DNA of 64,000 bases from Dama dama (taxonomy: Eukaryota; Chordata; Mammalia; Artiodactyla; Cervidae). Every line of letters starts with the position of its first letter. Within the stretch, counting starts at the first letter, position 1. The position numbers and the translations under genes were made by a program. The notes below the pieces were generated by a model. It did not search any database. It was not told where the DNA came from and saw only the letters and a program-made list of their open reading frames with translations. The stretch covers positions 682,001 through 746,000 of the forward strand of contig NC_083714.1 of NCBI RefSeq assembly GCF_033118175.1, read 5' to 3'. Shown one piece after another: positions 27,401 to 39,969 of the stretch.

Positions 27401-30059
27401 CATGAAGAGCCTGAAAAGGTGTGAAAAATATGAAGAGCTTCAAAAGGTGTGAAATACATGAGGAGCATGAAACGTGTTGAAAAATAGGAGAAGCATGAAG
27501 TGGTGTGGAAAAACATCAAGAGCCTGAAAAGGTGTGAAAAATATGAAGGGCTTCCAAAGGTGTGAAATACATGAGGAGCAAGAAACGGTCTGAAAAATAG
27601 GAGGAAGAGGAAGAGGTGTTCAAAAATATGAAGAGCCTGAAAAGGTGTGAAAAATATGAAGAGCTTCAAAAGGTGTCAAAAATATGAGGAGCATGAAACG
27701 TTGTGAAAAATAGGAGCAGCATGAAACGGTGTTCAAAAACATGAAGACATTGAAAAGGTGTGAAAAATATGAAGAGGTGCAAAAGGTTTGAAATATATGA
27801 GGAGCATGAAACGGTCTGAAAAATATGAGGAGCATGAAGCGGTGTTCAAAAACATGAAGAGCCTGAAAAGGTGAGAAAAATATGAAGAGCTTCAAAAGGT
27901 GTGAAATACATGAGGAGCATTAAACGCCCTGAAAAATAGGAGGAGCATGCAGAGGTGTTCAAAAACATGAAGAGCCTGAAAAGGTGTCAAAAATATGAAG
28001 AGATTCAAAAGGTGTGAAAAATATGAAGAGCTTCAAAATGTTTCAAAAATGAAATGAGCATGAAACGGTCTGAAAAAGCTGAGGAGCATGAAGTGGTGTT
28101 GAAACACATGAAGAGCCTGAAAAGGTGTGAAAAATATGAAGAGGTTCAAAGGTGTGAAATACATGAGGATCATGAAATGGTTTGAAAAATACGAGGAGCA
28201 TGAAGCAGTGTTCAAAAACATGAAGAGCCTGAAAAGGTTTGAAAAATATGAAGAGCTTCAAAAGGTGTCAAAAATATGAGGAGCATGAAACCGTCTGAAA
28301 AATAGGAGGAGCATGAAGCGGTGTTGAAAAACATGAAGAGCGTGAAAACGAGTGAAAAATATGAAGAGCTTCAAAAGGTATGAAAAATATGAAGAGCTTC
28401 AAAAGGTGTCAAAAAAGAGATGAGCATGAAACCGTCTGAAAAATAGGTGGAGCATGAAGCGGTGTTGAAAAACATGAAGAGCCTGAAAAGATGTGAAAAA
28501 TATGAAGAGCTTCAAAAGGTGTCAAAAATATGAGGAGCATGAAACGGTCTGAAAAATAGGAGGAGCATGAAACCGTGTTAAAAACATGAAGAGACTGAAA
28601 ATGGTGAAAAATATGAAGAGCTTCAAAAGGTGTGAAAAATAGGAGGAGCATGAAGCGGTGTGCAAAAACATGAAAAGCCTGAAAAGGTGTGAAAAATATG
28701 AAGAGCATCAAAAGGTGTCAAAAATATGAGGAGCATGAAACGGTCTGAAAAATAGGAAGAGCATGAAGCGGTGTTGAAAAACATGAAGAGCCTGAAAAGG
28801 TGTTAAAAATATGAAGAGTTTCAAAAGGTGTCAAATATATGAGCAGCAAGAATCGGTCTGAAATATAGGAGTAGCATGAAACGGTGTTCAAATATATGCA
28901 GAGCCTGAAAAGTTGTGAAAAATATGAAGAGCTTCAAATGGTGTCAAATATATGAAGAGCTTCAAAAGGTGTCAAAAATGAGATGAGCATGAAACGGTCT
29001 GAAAAATAGGAGGAGCAAGAAGTCGTGTTCCAAAAAATGAAGAGCCTGAGAAGGTGTGAAATATATCAAGAACTTCAAAATGTGTCAAAAATATGAGGAG
29101 CATGAAACGGTCTGAAAAATAGGAGGAGCATGAAACGGTGTTGAAAAACATGCAGAGCCTGAAAAGGTGTGAAAAATATGAAGAACTTCAAAAGGTGTGA
29201 AATATATGAGGAGCATGAAATGGTCTTAAAAATAGGAGGAGCATGAAGCGGTTTTCAAAAATATGAAGAGCCTGAAAAGGTGTGAAAAATATGAGGAGCT
29301 TCAAAAGGTGTAAAAAATATGAGGAGATTCAAAAGGTATCAAAAATATGAGGAGCATGAAACGGTCTGAAAAAGAGAAGGAGCATGAATCGGTGTTGAAA
29401 ATCATGAAGAGCCTGAAAACGTGTGAGAAATATGAAGAGCTTCAAAAGGTGTCAAAAATATGAAGAGCTTCAAAAGGTGTCAAAAATGAGAGGAGTATGA
29501 AGCAGTCTGAAAAATAGGAGGAGCATGAAGCGGTGTTCAAAAACATGAAGAGCTTGAAAAGGTGTGAAAAATATGAAGAGCTTCAAAAGGTGTCAAAAAT
29601 GAGATGAGCATGAAACGGTCTGAAAAATAGGAGGAGCATGAAGTGGTGTTGAAAAAAAAGAAGAGACGGAAAAGGTGTGAAATATATGAAGGGCTTCAAA
29701 AGGTGTCAAAAATATGAGGAGAATGAAACGGTCTGAAAATAGGAGGAGCATGAAGCGGTGTTCAAAAACATGAAGAGCCTGAAAAGGTGTGAAAAATATG
29801 AAGAGCTTCAAAAGGTGTCAAAAATATGAGGAGCATGAAACGGTTTGAAAAATAGGAGGAGCATGAAGCGGTGTTCAAAAACAGGAAAAGCCTGAAAAGT
29901 TGTGAAAAATATGAAGAGCTTCAAAAGTTGTCAAAAATATGAGGAGCATGAAAAGGTCAGAAAAATAGGAGGATCATGAAGCGGTGTTCAAAAACATGAA
30001 GAGCCTGAAAAGGTGTGCAAAATATGAAGAGCTTCAAAAGGTGTCAAAAATATGAGGAG
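24484..30059 (+). repeat. Higher-order unit H2 (5576 bp)
   Basis: H2 lies between H markers at 24484 and 30060 and is the shortest complete H unit here. It shares derived variants with the left part of H3: GAACAAAATGAAG near 25510, TTCAAACCATG near 26466 and TATAAGGAGTATG near 26641. It contains a private 590-bp duplication. Like H1 it lacks the stretch of about 226 bp kept near 4150 in H0. Confidence 0.85.
26105..27290 (+). repeat. 590-bp duplication inside H2
   Basis: The markers GAGATGATCATG, GGTGCATGA and TTGAAGAAAAAGAAGAGAC occur near 26310-26365 and again 590 bp later near 26900-26955. The second pass has GGTGCATGAGG where the first has GGTGCATGAAG. It also has AAACGGTCTG near 27130 where the first has AAACGCTCTG near 26541, so the second pass resembles the H1 type. 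It may have come from an H1-like partner rather than by simple copying. Confidence 0.75.
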
Positions 30060-33000
30060 CATGAAACGGTCTGCAAAAAAGGAGGAGCATGAAGTGGTGT
30101 TGAAAAAATTCAAGAGCCTGACAAGGTGTGAAAAATATGAAAAGCTTCAAAAGTTGTCAAAAATATGAGGAGCATGAAACGGTCTGAAAAATAGGAGGAG
30201 CATGAAGCGGTGTTCAAAAACATGAAGAGCCTGAAAAGGTGTGAAAAATATGAAGAGCTTCAAAAGGTGTCAAAAATATGAGGAGCATGAAACGGTCTGA
30301 AAAATAGGAGGAGCATGAAGTGGTGTTGAAAAACATGAAGAGTCTGAAAACGTGTGAAATTATGAAGAACTTCAAAAATATGCAAAATATGAAGAGCTTC
30401 AAAAGGTGTGAAAAATATGAAGAGCTTCAAAAGGTGTCAAAATGAGATGAACATGAAACGGTCTGAAAAATAGGAGGAGCATGAAGCGGTGTTGAAAATC
30501 ATAAAGAGCCTGAAAATTTGTGAAAAATATGAAGAGCTTCAGAAGATGTGAAAAACATGAAGAGCTTCAAAAGGTGTCAAAATGAGATGAGCATGAAACG
30601 GTCTGAAAAATAAGAGGAGCATGAAGTGGTGTTGAAAATAATGAAAAGCCTGAAAAGGTGTGAAATATATGAAGAGCTTCAAAAGGTGTCAAAAATATGA
30701 GGAGAATGAAACGGTCTGTAAAATAGGAGGAGCATGAAATGGTGTTCAAAAACATGAAGAGCCTGAAAAGGTGTGAAAAATATGAAGAGCTTCAAAAGGT
30801 GTCAAAAATATGAGGAGCATGAAAAGTTCTGAAAAATAGGAGGAGCATGAAGCGGTGTTCAAAACAGGAAGACCCTGAAAAGTAGTGAAAAATATGAAGA
30901 GCTTCAAAAGGTGTCAAAAATATGAGGAGCATGAAACGGTCTGAAAAATAGGAGGACTATGAAACGGTGTTCAAAAACATGAAGAGCCTGAAAAGGTGTG
31001 AAAAATATGAAGAGCTTCAAAACGTGTCAAAAATATGAGGAGCATGAAATGGTCTGAAAAATAGGAGGAGCAAGAAAGGGTGTTGAACAAAATGAAGAGC
31101 CTGAAAACGTGTGAAAAATATGAAGAGCTTCAAAAGATGTGAAAAATATGAAGAGCTTCAAAAGGTGTCAAAAATGAGATGAGCATGAAACCGTCTGAAA
31201 AATAGGAGGAGCATGAAGTAGTGTTGAAAAACATGAAGAACCTGAAAAGCTGTGAGAAACATGAAGAGCTTCAAAATGTGTCAAAAATATGAGGAGCATG
31301 AAACGGTCTGAAAAAGAGGAGGAGCAGGAAGCGGTGTTGAGAAACATGAAGAGCCTGAAAATGTGTGAAAAATATGAAGAGCTTCTAAAGGTGTGAAATA
31401 TATGAGGTGCAAGAAACGGTCTGAAAAATAGGAGGAGCATGAAGCAGTGTTGAAAAACATGAAGAGCCTGAAAAGGTGTGAAAAATATGAAGAGCTTCAA
31501 AAGGTGTCAAAATTATAAGGAGCATGAAACGTTCTGAAAAATAGGAGGAGCATGAAGCAGTGTTGAAAAAAATGAAGAGCCTGAAAAGGTGTGAAAAATA
31601 TGAACAGCTTCAAAAGTTGTCAAAAATATGAGGAGCATGAAACGGTCTAAAAAATAGGAGTACCATGAACCGGTGTTGAAAAACATGAAGAGCCAGAAAA
31701 GGTGTGAAAAATATTAAGAGCTTCAAAATGTGTGAAAAATATGAAGAGCTTCAAAAGGTGTCAAAAAAGAGATGAGCATGAAACGGTCTGAAAAATAGGA
31801 GGAGAATGAAGTGGTGTTGAAAAAAATGAGGAGCCTGAAAAGGTGTGAAAAATATGAAGAGCTTCAAAAGGTGTCAAAAATGAGATGATCATGAAACGGT
31901 CTGAAAAATAGGAGGTGCATGAAGTGGTGTTGAAGAAAAAGAAGAGACTGAAAAGGTGTGAAATATATGAAGAGCTTCAAAAGGTGTCAAAATATGAGGA
32001 GCATGATACGGTCTGAAAAATAGGAGGAGCATGAAGCGGTGTTCAAACCATGAAGAGCCTGAAAAATTGTGAAAAATATGAAAAGCTTCCAAAGGTGTTA
32101 AAAATGAGATGAGCATGAAACGCTCTGAAAAATAGGAGGAGCATGAAGCGGTGTTGAAAAAATGAAGAGCATGAAAAGGTGTGAAAAATATGAAGAGCAT
32201 CAAAAGTTGTCAAAAATATAAGGAGTATGAAACGGTCTGAAAAATAGGAGGACCATGAAGCGGTGTTGCAAAACATGAGGAGCCTGAAAAGGTGTGAAAA
32301 ATATGAAGAGCTTCAAAAGGTGAGAAAAATATGAGGTGCATGAAACGGTCTGAAAAATAGGAGGAGCATGAAGCGGTGTTGAAAAACATGAAGAGCCTGA
32401 AAAGGTGTGAAAAATATGAAGAGCTTCAAAAGGTGTGAAATACATGAGGAGCATGAAACGTGTTGAAAAATAGGAGAAGCATGAAGTGGTGTGGAAAAAC
32501 ATCAAGAGCCTGAAAAGGTGTGAAAAATATGAAGGGCTTCAAAAGGTGTGAAATACATGAGGAGCAAGAAACGGTCTGAAAAATAGGAGGAAGAGGAAGA
32601 GGTGTTCAAAAATATGAAGAGCCTGAAAAGGTGTGAAAAATATGAAGAGCTTCAAAAGGTGTCAAAAATATGAGGAGCATGAAACGTTGTGAAAAATAGG
32701 AGCAGCATGAAACGGTGTTCAAAAACATGAAGACATTGAAAAGGTGTGAAAAATATGAAGAGGTGCAAAAGGTTTGAAATATATGAGGAGCATGAAACGG
32801 TCTGAAAAATATGAGGAGCATGAAGCGGTGTTCAAAAACATGAAGAGCCTGAAAAGGTGAGAAAAATATGAAGAGCTTCAAAAGGTGTGAAATACATGAG
32901 GAGCATTAAACGCCCTGAAAAATAGGAGGAGCATGCAGAGGTGTTCAAAAACATGAAGAGGCTGAAAAGGTGTCAAAAATATGAAGAGATTCAAAAGGTG

Positions 33001-36000
33001 TGAAAAATATGAAGAGCTTCAAAATGTTTCAAAAATGAAATGAGCATGAAACGGTCTGAAAAAGCTGAGGAGCATGAAGTGGTGTTGAAACACATGAAGA
33101 GCCTGAAAAGGTGTGAAAAATATGAAGAGGTTCAAAGGTGTGAAATACATGAGGATCATGAAATGGTTTGAAAAATACGAGGAGCATGAAGCAGTGATCA
33201 AAAACATGAAGAGCCTGAAAAGGTTTGAAAAATATGAAGAGCTTCAAAAGGTGTCAAAAATATGAGGAGCATGAAACCGTCTGAAAAATAGGTGGAGCAT
33301 GAAGCGGTGTTGAAAAACATGAAGAGCCTGAAAAGATGTGAAAAATATGAAGAGCTTCAAAAGGTGTCAAAAATATGAGGAGCATGAAACGGTCTGAAAA
33401 ATAGGAGGAGCATGAAACCGTGTTAAAAACATGAAGAGACTGAAAAGGGTGAAAAATATGAAGAGCTTCAAAAGGTGTGAAAAATAGGAGGAGCATGAAG
33501 CGGTGTGCAAAAACATGAAAAGCCTGAAAAGGTGTGAAAAATATGAAGAGCATCAAAAGGTGTCAAAAATATGAGGAGCATGAAACGGTCTGAAAAATAG
33601 GAGGAGCATGAAGCGGTGTTGAAAAACATGAAGAGCCTAAAAAGGTGTTAAAAATATGAAGAGTTTCAAAAGGTGTCAAATATATGAGCAGCAAGAATCG
33701 GTCTGAAATATAGGAGTAGCATGAAACGGTGTTCAAATACATGCAGAGCCTGAAAAGTTGTGAAAAATATGAAGAGCTTCAAATGGTGTCAAATATATGA
33801 AGAGCTTCAAAAGGTGTCAAAAATGAGATGAGCATGAAACGGTCTGAAAAATAGGAGGAGCAAGAAGTCGTGTTCCAAAAAATGAAGAGCCTGAGAAGGT
33901 GTGAAATATATCAAGACTTCAAAATGTGTCAAAAATATGAGGAGCATGAAACGGTCTGAAAAATAGGAGGAGCATGAAGCGGTGTTGAAAAACATGAAGA
34001 GCCTGAAAAGGTGTGAAAAATATGAAGAGCTTCAAAAGGTGTGAAATACATGAGGAGCATGAAACGTGTTGAAAAATAGGAGGAGCATGAAGCGGTGTGG
34101 AAAAACATCAAGAGCCTGAAAAGGTGTGAAAAATATGAAGGGCTTCAAAAGGTGTGAAATACATGAGGAGCAAGAAACGGTCTGAAAAATAGGAGGAAGA
34201 GGAAGAGGTGTTCAAAAATATGAAGAGCCTGAAAAGGTGTGAAAAATATGAAGAGCTTCAAAAGGTGTCAAAAATATGAGGAGCATGAAACGTTGTGAAA
34301 AATAGGAGCAGCATGAAACGGTGTTCAAAAACATGAAGACATTGAAAAGGTGTGAAAAATATGAAGAGCTTCAAAAGGTGTGAAATACATGAGGAGCATT
34401 AAACGCCCTGAAAAATAGGAGGAGCATGCAGAGGTGTTCAAAAACATGAAGAGGCTGAAAAGGTGTCAAAAATATGAAGAGATTCAAAAGGTGTGAAAAA
34501 TATGAAGAGCTTCAAAATGTTTCAAAAATGAAATGAGCATGAAACGGTCTGAAAAAGCTGAGGAGCATGAAGTGGTGTTGAAACACATGAAGAGCCTGAA
34601 AAGGTGTGAAAAATATGAAAAGCTTCCAAAGGTGTTAAAAATGAGATGAGCATGAAACGCTCTGAAAAATAGGAGGAGCATGAAGCGGTGTTGAAAAAAT
34701 GAAGAGCCTGAAAAGGTGTGAAAAATATGAAGAGCATCAAAAGTTGTCAAAAATATAAGGAGTATGAAACGGTCTGAAAAATAGGAGGACCATGAAGCGG
34801 TGTTGCAAAACATGAGGAGCCTGAAAAGGTGTGAAAAATATGAAGAGCTTCAAAAGGTGAGAAAAATATGAGGTGCATGAAACGGTCTGAAAAATAGGAG
34901 GAGCATGAAGCGGTGTTGAAAAACATGAAGAGCCTGAAAAGGTGTGAAAAATATGAAGAGCTTCAAAAGGTGTGAAATACATGAGGAGCATGAAACGTGT
35001 TGAAAAATAGGAGAAGCATGAAGTGGTGTGGAAAAACATCAAGAGCCTGAAAAGGTGTGAAAAATATGAAGGGCTTCCAAAGGTGTGAAATACATGAGGA
35101 GCAAGAAACGGTCTGAAAAATAGGAGGAAGAGGAAGAGGTGTTCAAAAATATGAAGAGCCTGAAAAGGTGTGAAAAATATGAAGAGCTTCAAAAGGTGTC
35201 AAAAATATGAGGAGCATGAAACGTTGTGAAAAATAGGAGCAGCATGAAACGGTGTTCAAAAACATGAAGACATTGAAAAGGTGTGAAAAATATGAAGAGG
35301 TGCAAAAGGTTTGAAATATATGAGAAGCATGAAACGGTCTGAAAAATATGAGGAGCATGAAGCGGTGTTCAAAAACATGAAGAGCCTGAAAAGGTGAGAA
35401 AAATATGAAGAGCTTCAAAAGGTGTGAAATACATGAGGAGCATTAAACGCCCTGAAAAATAGGAGGAGCATGCAGAGGTGTTCAAAAACATGAAGAGGCT
35501 GAAAAGGTGTCAAAAATATGAAGAGATTCAAAAGGTGTGAAAAATATGAAGAGCTTCAAATTGTTTCAAAAATGAAATGAGCATGAAACGGTCTGAAAAA
35601 GCTGAGGAGCATGAAGTGGTGTTGAAACACATGAAGAGCCTGAAAAGGTGTGAAAAATATGAAGAGGTTCAAAGGTGTGAAATACATGAGGATCATGAAA
35701 TGGTTTGAAAAATACGAGGAGCATGAAGCAGTGATCAAAAACATGAAGAGCCTGAAAAGGTTTGAAAAATATGAAGAGCTTCAAAAGGTGTCAAAAATAT
35801 GAGGAGCATGAAACCGTCTGAAAAATAGGTGGAGCATGAAGCGGTGTTGAAAAACATGAAGAGCCTGAAAAGATGTGAAAAATATGAAGAGCTTCAAAAG
35901 GTGTCAAAAATATGAGGAGCATGAAACGGTCTGAAAAATAGGAGGAGCATGAAACCGTGTTAAAAACATGAAGAGACTGAAAAGGGTGAAAAATATGAAG

Positions 36001-39000
36001 AGCTTCAAAAGGTGTGAAAAATAGGAGGAGCATGAAGCGGTGTGCAAAAACATGAAAAGCCTGAAAAGGTGTGAAAAATATGAAGAGCATCAAAAGGTGT
36101 CAAAAATATGAGGAGCATGAAACGGTCTGAAAAATAGGAGGAGCATGAAGCGGTGTTGAAAAACATGAAGAGCCTAAAAAGGTGTTAAAAATATGAAGAG
36201 TTTCAAAAGGTGTCAAATATATGAGCAGCAAGAATCGGTCTGAAATATAGGAGTAGCATGAAACGGTGTTCAAATACATGCAGAGCCTGAAAAGTTGTGA
36301 AAAATATGAAGAGCTTCAAATGGTGTCAAATATATGAAGAGCTTCAAAAGGTGTCAAAAATGAGATGAGCATGAAACGGTCTGAAAAATAGGAGGAGCAA
36401 GAAGTCGTGTTCCAAAAAATGAAGAGCCTGAGAAGGTGTGAAATATATCAAGACTTCAAAATGTGTCAAAAATATGAGGAGCATGAAATGGTCTGAAAAA
36501 TAGGAGAAGCATGAAACGGTGTTGAAAAACATGCAGAGCCTGAAAAGGTGTGAAAAATATGAAGAACTTCAAAAGGTGTGAAATATATGAGGAGCATGAA
36601 ATGGTCTTAAAAATAGGAGGAGCATGAAGCGGTTTTCAAAAATATGAAGAGCCTGAAAAGGTGTGAAAAATATGAGGAGCTTCAAAAGGTATGAAATACA
36701 TGAGGAGTATGAAACTGTCTTGAAAATAGGAGGAGCATGAAGCGGTGTTAAAAAACATGAAGAGGCTTAAAAGGTGTGAAAAATATGAAGAGCTTCAAAA
36801 GGTGTGAAAAATATGAGGAGCATGAAACGGTCTGAAAAATAGGAGGAGCATGAAGCCGTGTTGAAAAACATGAAGAGCCTGAAAAAGTGTGAAATATATG
36901 AAGAGGTTCAAAAGGTGTAAAAAATATGAGGAGATTCAAAAGGTATCAAAAATATGAGGAGAATGAAACGGTCTGAAAAAGAGGAGGAGCATGAATCGGT
37001 GTTGAAAATCATGAAGAGCCTGAAAAAGTGTGAGAAATATGAAGAGCTTCAAAAGGTGTCAAAAATATGAAGAGCTTCAAAAGGTGTCAAAAATGAGAGG
37101 AGTATGAAGCAGTCTGAAAAATAGGAGGAGCATGAAGCGGTGTTCAAAAACATGAAGAGCCTGAAAAGGTGTGAAAAATATGAAGAGCTTCAAAAGGTGT
37201 CAAAAATGAGATGAGCATGAAACGGTCTGAAAAATAGGAGGAGCATGAAGTGGTGTTGAAAAAATGAAGAGCCTGAAAAGGTGTGAAATATATGAAGAGC
37301 ATCAAAAGTTGTCAAAAATATGAGGAGTATGAAACGGTCTGAAAAATAGGAGGACCATGAAGCGGTGTTGCAAAACATGAGGAGCCTGAAAAGGTGTGAA
37401 AAATATGAAGAGCTTCAAAAGGTGAGAAAAATATGAGGTGCATGAAACGGTCTGAAAAATAGGAGGAGCATGAAGCGGTGTTGAAAAACATGAAGAGCCT
37501 GAAAAGGTGTGAAAAATATGAAGAGCTTCAAAGGGTGTGAAATACATGAGGAGCATGAAACGTGTTGAAAAATAGGAGAAGCATGAAGTGGTGTGGAAAA
37601 ACATCAAGAGCCTGAAAAGGTGTGAAAAATATGAAGGGCTTCCAAAGGTGTGAAATACATGAGGAGCAAGAAACGGTCTGAAAAATAGGAGGAAGATGAA
37701 GAGGTGTTCAAAAATATGAAGAGCCTGAAAAGGTGTGAAAAATATGAAGAGCTTCAAAAGATGTGAAAAATATGAGGAGCATGATACGGTCTGAAAAATA
37801 GGAGGAGCATGAAGCGGTGTTCAAAACATGAAGAGCCTGAAAAGTTGTGAAAAATATGAAAAGCTTTCAAAGGTGTCAAAAATGAGATGAGCATGAAACA
37901 GTCTGAAAAATAGGAGGAGCATGAAGCGGTGTTGCAAAACATGAGGAGCCTGAAAAGGTGTGAAAAATATGAAGAGCTTCAAAAGGTGTCAAAAATATGT
38001 GGAGCATGAAACGGTCTGAAAAATAGGAGGAAAATGAAGCTCTGTTTAAAAACATGAAGAGCTTGAAAAGGTTTGAAAAATATGGAGAGCTTCAAAAGGT
38101 GTCAAAAATATGAGGAGCATGAAACGGTATGAAAAATAGGAGGAGCATGAACCGGTGTTGAAAAACAAGAAGCGCCTGAAAAGGTGTGAAAAATATGAAG
38201 AGTTTGAAAATGTGTCAAAAATATGAGGAGCAGGAAACGGTCTAAAAAATAGGAGCATGAAGTGGTGTTGAAAAACATGAAGAGCCTGAAAAGCTGTGAA
38301 AAATATGAAGAGCATCAAAAACTGCCAAAATATGAGGAGCATGAAACGGTGTTCAAGACATGAAACGCCTGAAAAGGTGTGAAATATATGAACAGCTTCA
38401 AAAGGTATCAAAAATAGGAGGAGCATGAAACGGTCTGAAAAATTGGAGGAGCAAGAAGCAGTGTTGAAAACTATGAAGGGGTGGAAAAGGTGTGAAAAAT
38501 ATGAAGAGCTTCAAAATGTGTCAAAAATAGAGGGGGCATGAAACTATCTGAAAAATAGGAGGAGCATGAAGCGGTGTTGAAAAATATGAAGAACCTGAAG
38601 AGGTTTGAAAAATATGAAGAGCTTCAAAAGATGTCAAAAATAAGAGGAGCATTAAACGGTCTGAAAATAGGACGAGCATGAAGTGGTGTTGAAAAACATA
38701 AAGAGCCTCAAAAGGTGTGCAAAATATGAAGAGCTTCAAAAGGTGTCAAAAATATGAGGAGCATGGAACGGTCTGAAAAAAAGGAAGAGCAGGAAGCGGT
38801 GCGGAAAAACATGAAGAGCCTGAAAAGGTGTGAAAAATATGAAGACCTTCAAAAGATGTTAAAAAGAGGAGGCACATGAAACTGTCTGAAAAATACGAGG
38901 AGCATGAAGCGGTGTTGAAAAACAAGAAGAGCCTGAAAAGGTGTGAAAAATATGAAGAGTTTGAAAATGTGTCAAAAATATGAGGAGCAGGAAACGGTCT

Positions 39001-39969
39001 GAAAAATAGGAGGATGAAGTGGTGTTGAAAAAGATGAAGAGCCTGAAAAGCTGTGAAAAATATGAAGAGCATCAAAAACTGTCAAAATATGACGAGCATG
39101 AAACGGTTTTCAAAGTCATGAAACGCCTGAAAAGGTGTGAAATATATGAACAGTTTCAAAAGGTATCAAAAATAGGAGGAGCATGAAACGGTCTGAAAAA
39201 TTGGAGGAGCAAGAAGCAGTGTTGAAAAACATGAAGAGGTGGAAAAGGTGTGAAATATATGAATAGCTTCAAAAGGTGTCAAAAATATGAGGAGCATGAA
39301 ACGGTTTGAAAAATAGGAGGAGCATGAAGCGGTGTTGAAAAACATGAAGAGCCTGAAACGGTTTGAAAAATATGAAGAGCTTCAAAAGGTGTCAAAAATA
39401 AAGGGGGCATGAAACTATCTGAAAAAAAGGAGGAGCATGAAGCGGTGTGGAAAAACATGAAGAGCCTGAAAACGTTTGAAAAATATGAAGAGCTTCAAAA
39501 GGTGTGGAAAATATGAAGAGCTTCAAAATGTGTCAAAAGTGAGATGAGCATGAAACGGTCTGAAAAATAGGAGGAGCATGAAGTGGTGTTGAAAAACATG
39601 AAGAGCCTGAAAATGTGTGAAATATATGAAGAGCTTCAAAAGATGTCAGAAATGAGAGAAGCATGAAACGGTCTGAAAAATAGATGAGCAAGAAGGGGTG
39701 TTGAAAAACATGAAGAGCCTGAAAACGTTTGAGAAATATGAAGAGCTTCAAAAGGTGTGGAAAATATGAAGAGCTTCAAAAGGTATGAAATATAGGAGCA
39801 GCATGAAGTGGTGTTAAAAACATAAAAAGCCTGTAAAGGTGTGAAAAATATGAAGAGCTTCAAAACGTGTCAAATATATGTGGAGCATGAAACGGTGTGA
39901 AAAATAGGAGGAGCATGAAGCGGTGTTGAAAAACATGAAGAACCTGAAAACTTGTAAAAATATGAAGAT
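30060..39969 (+). repeat. Higher-order unit H3 with long tail (mosaic)
   Basis: H3 starts with the H marker and is collinear with 1-7935 except for an inserted reiteration near 33965-36500 and losses of about 449 and 113 bp in the tail. Its left part, to about 32220, shares derived variants with H2. From about 32311 onward it shares variants with H0 instead (GGTGAGAAAA, GGGCTTCAAAAGG, GAAGAGGCTG, CAGTGATCAAA). Collinearity with H0 ends at about 39969. Confidence 0.85.
33965..36500 (+). repeat. Reiterated block inside H3
   Basis: At about 33965 the order jumps back to sequence resembling 32356 onward (offset about 1606 at GAGGAAGAGGAAGAGG). It then jumps again near 34610 to the type seen near 32080, after which offset 2537 holds between 32606/35143, 33019/35556 and 33807/36344. 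The result is that markers present once in H0 are present two or three times here. Two or more unequal exchanges are needed to explain it. Confidence 0.75.
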
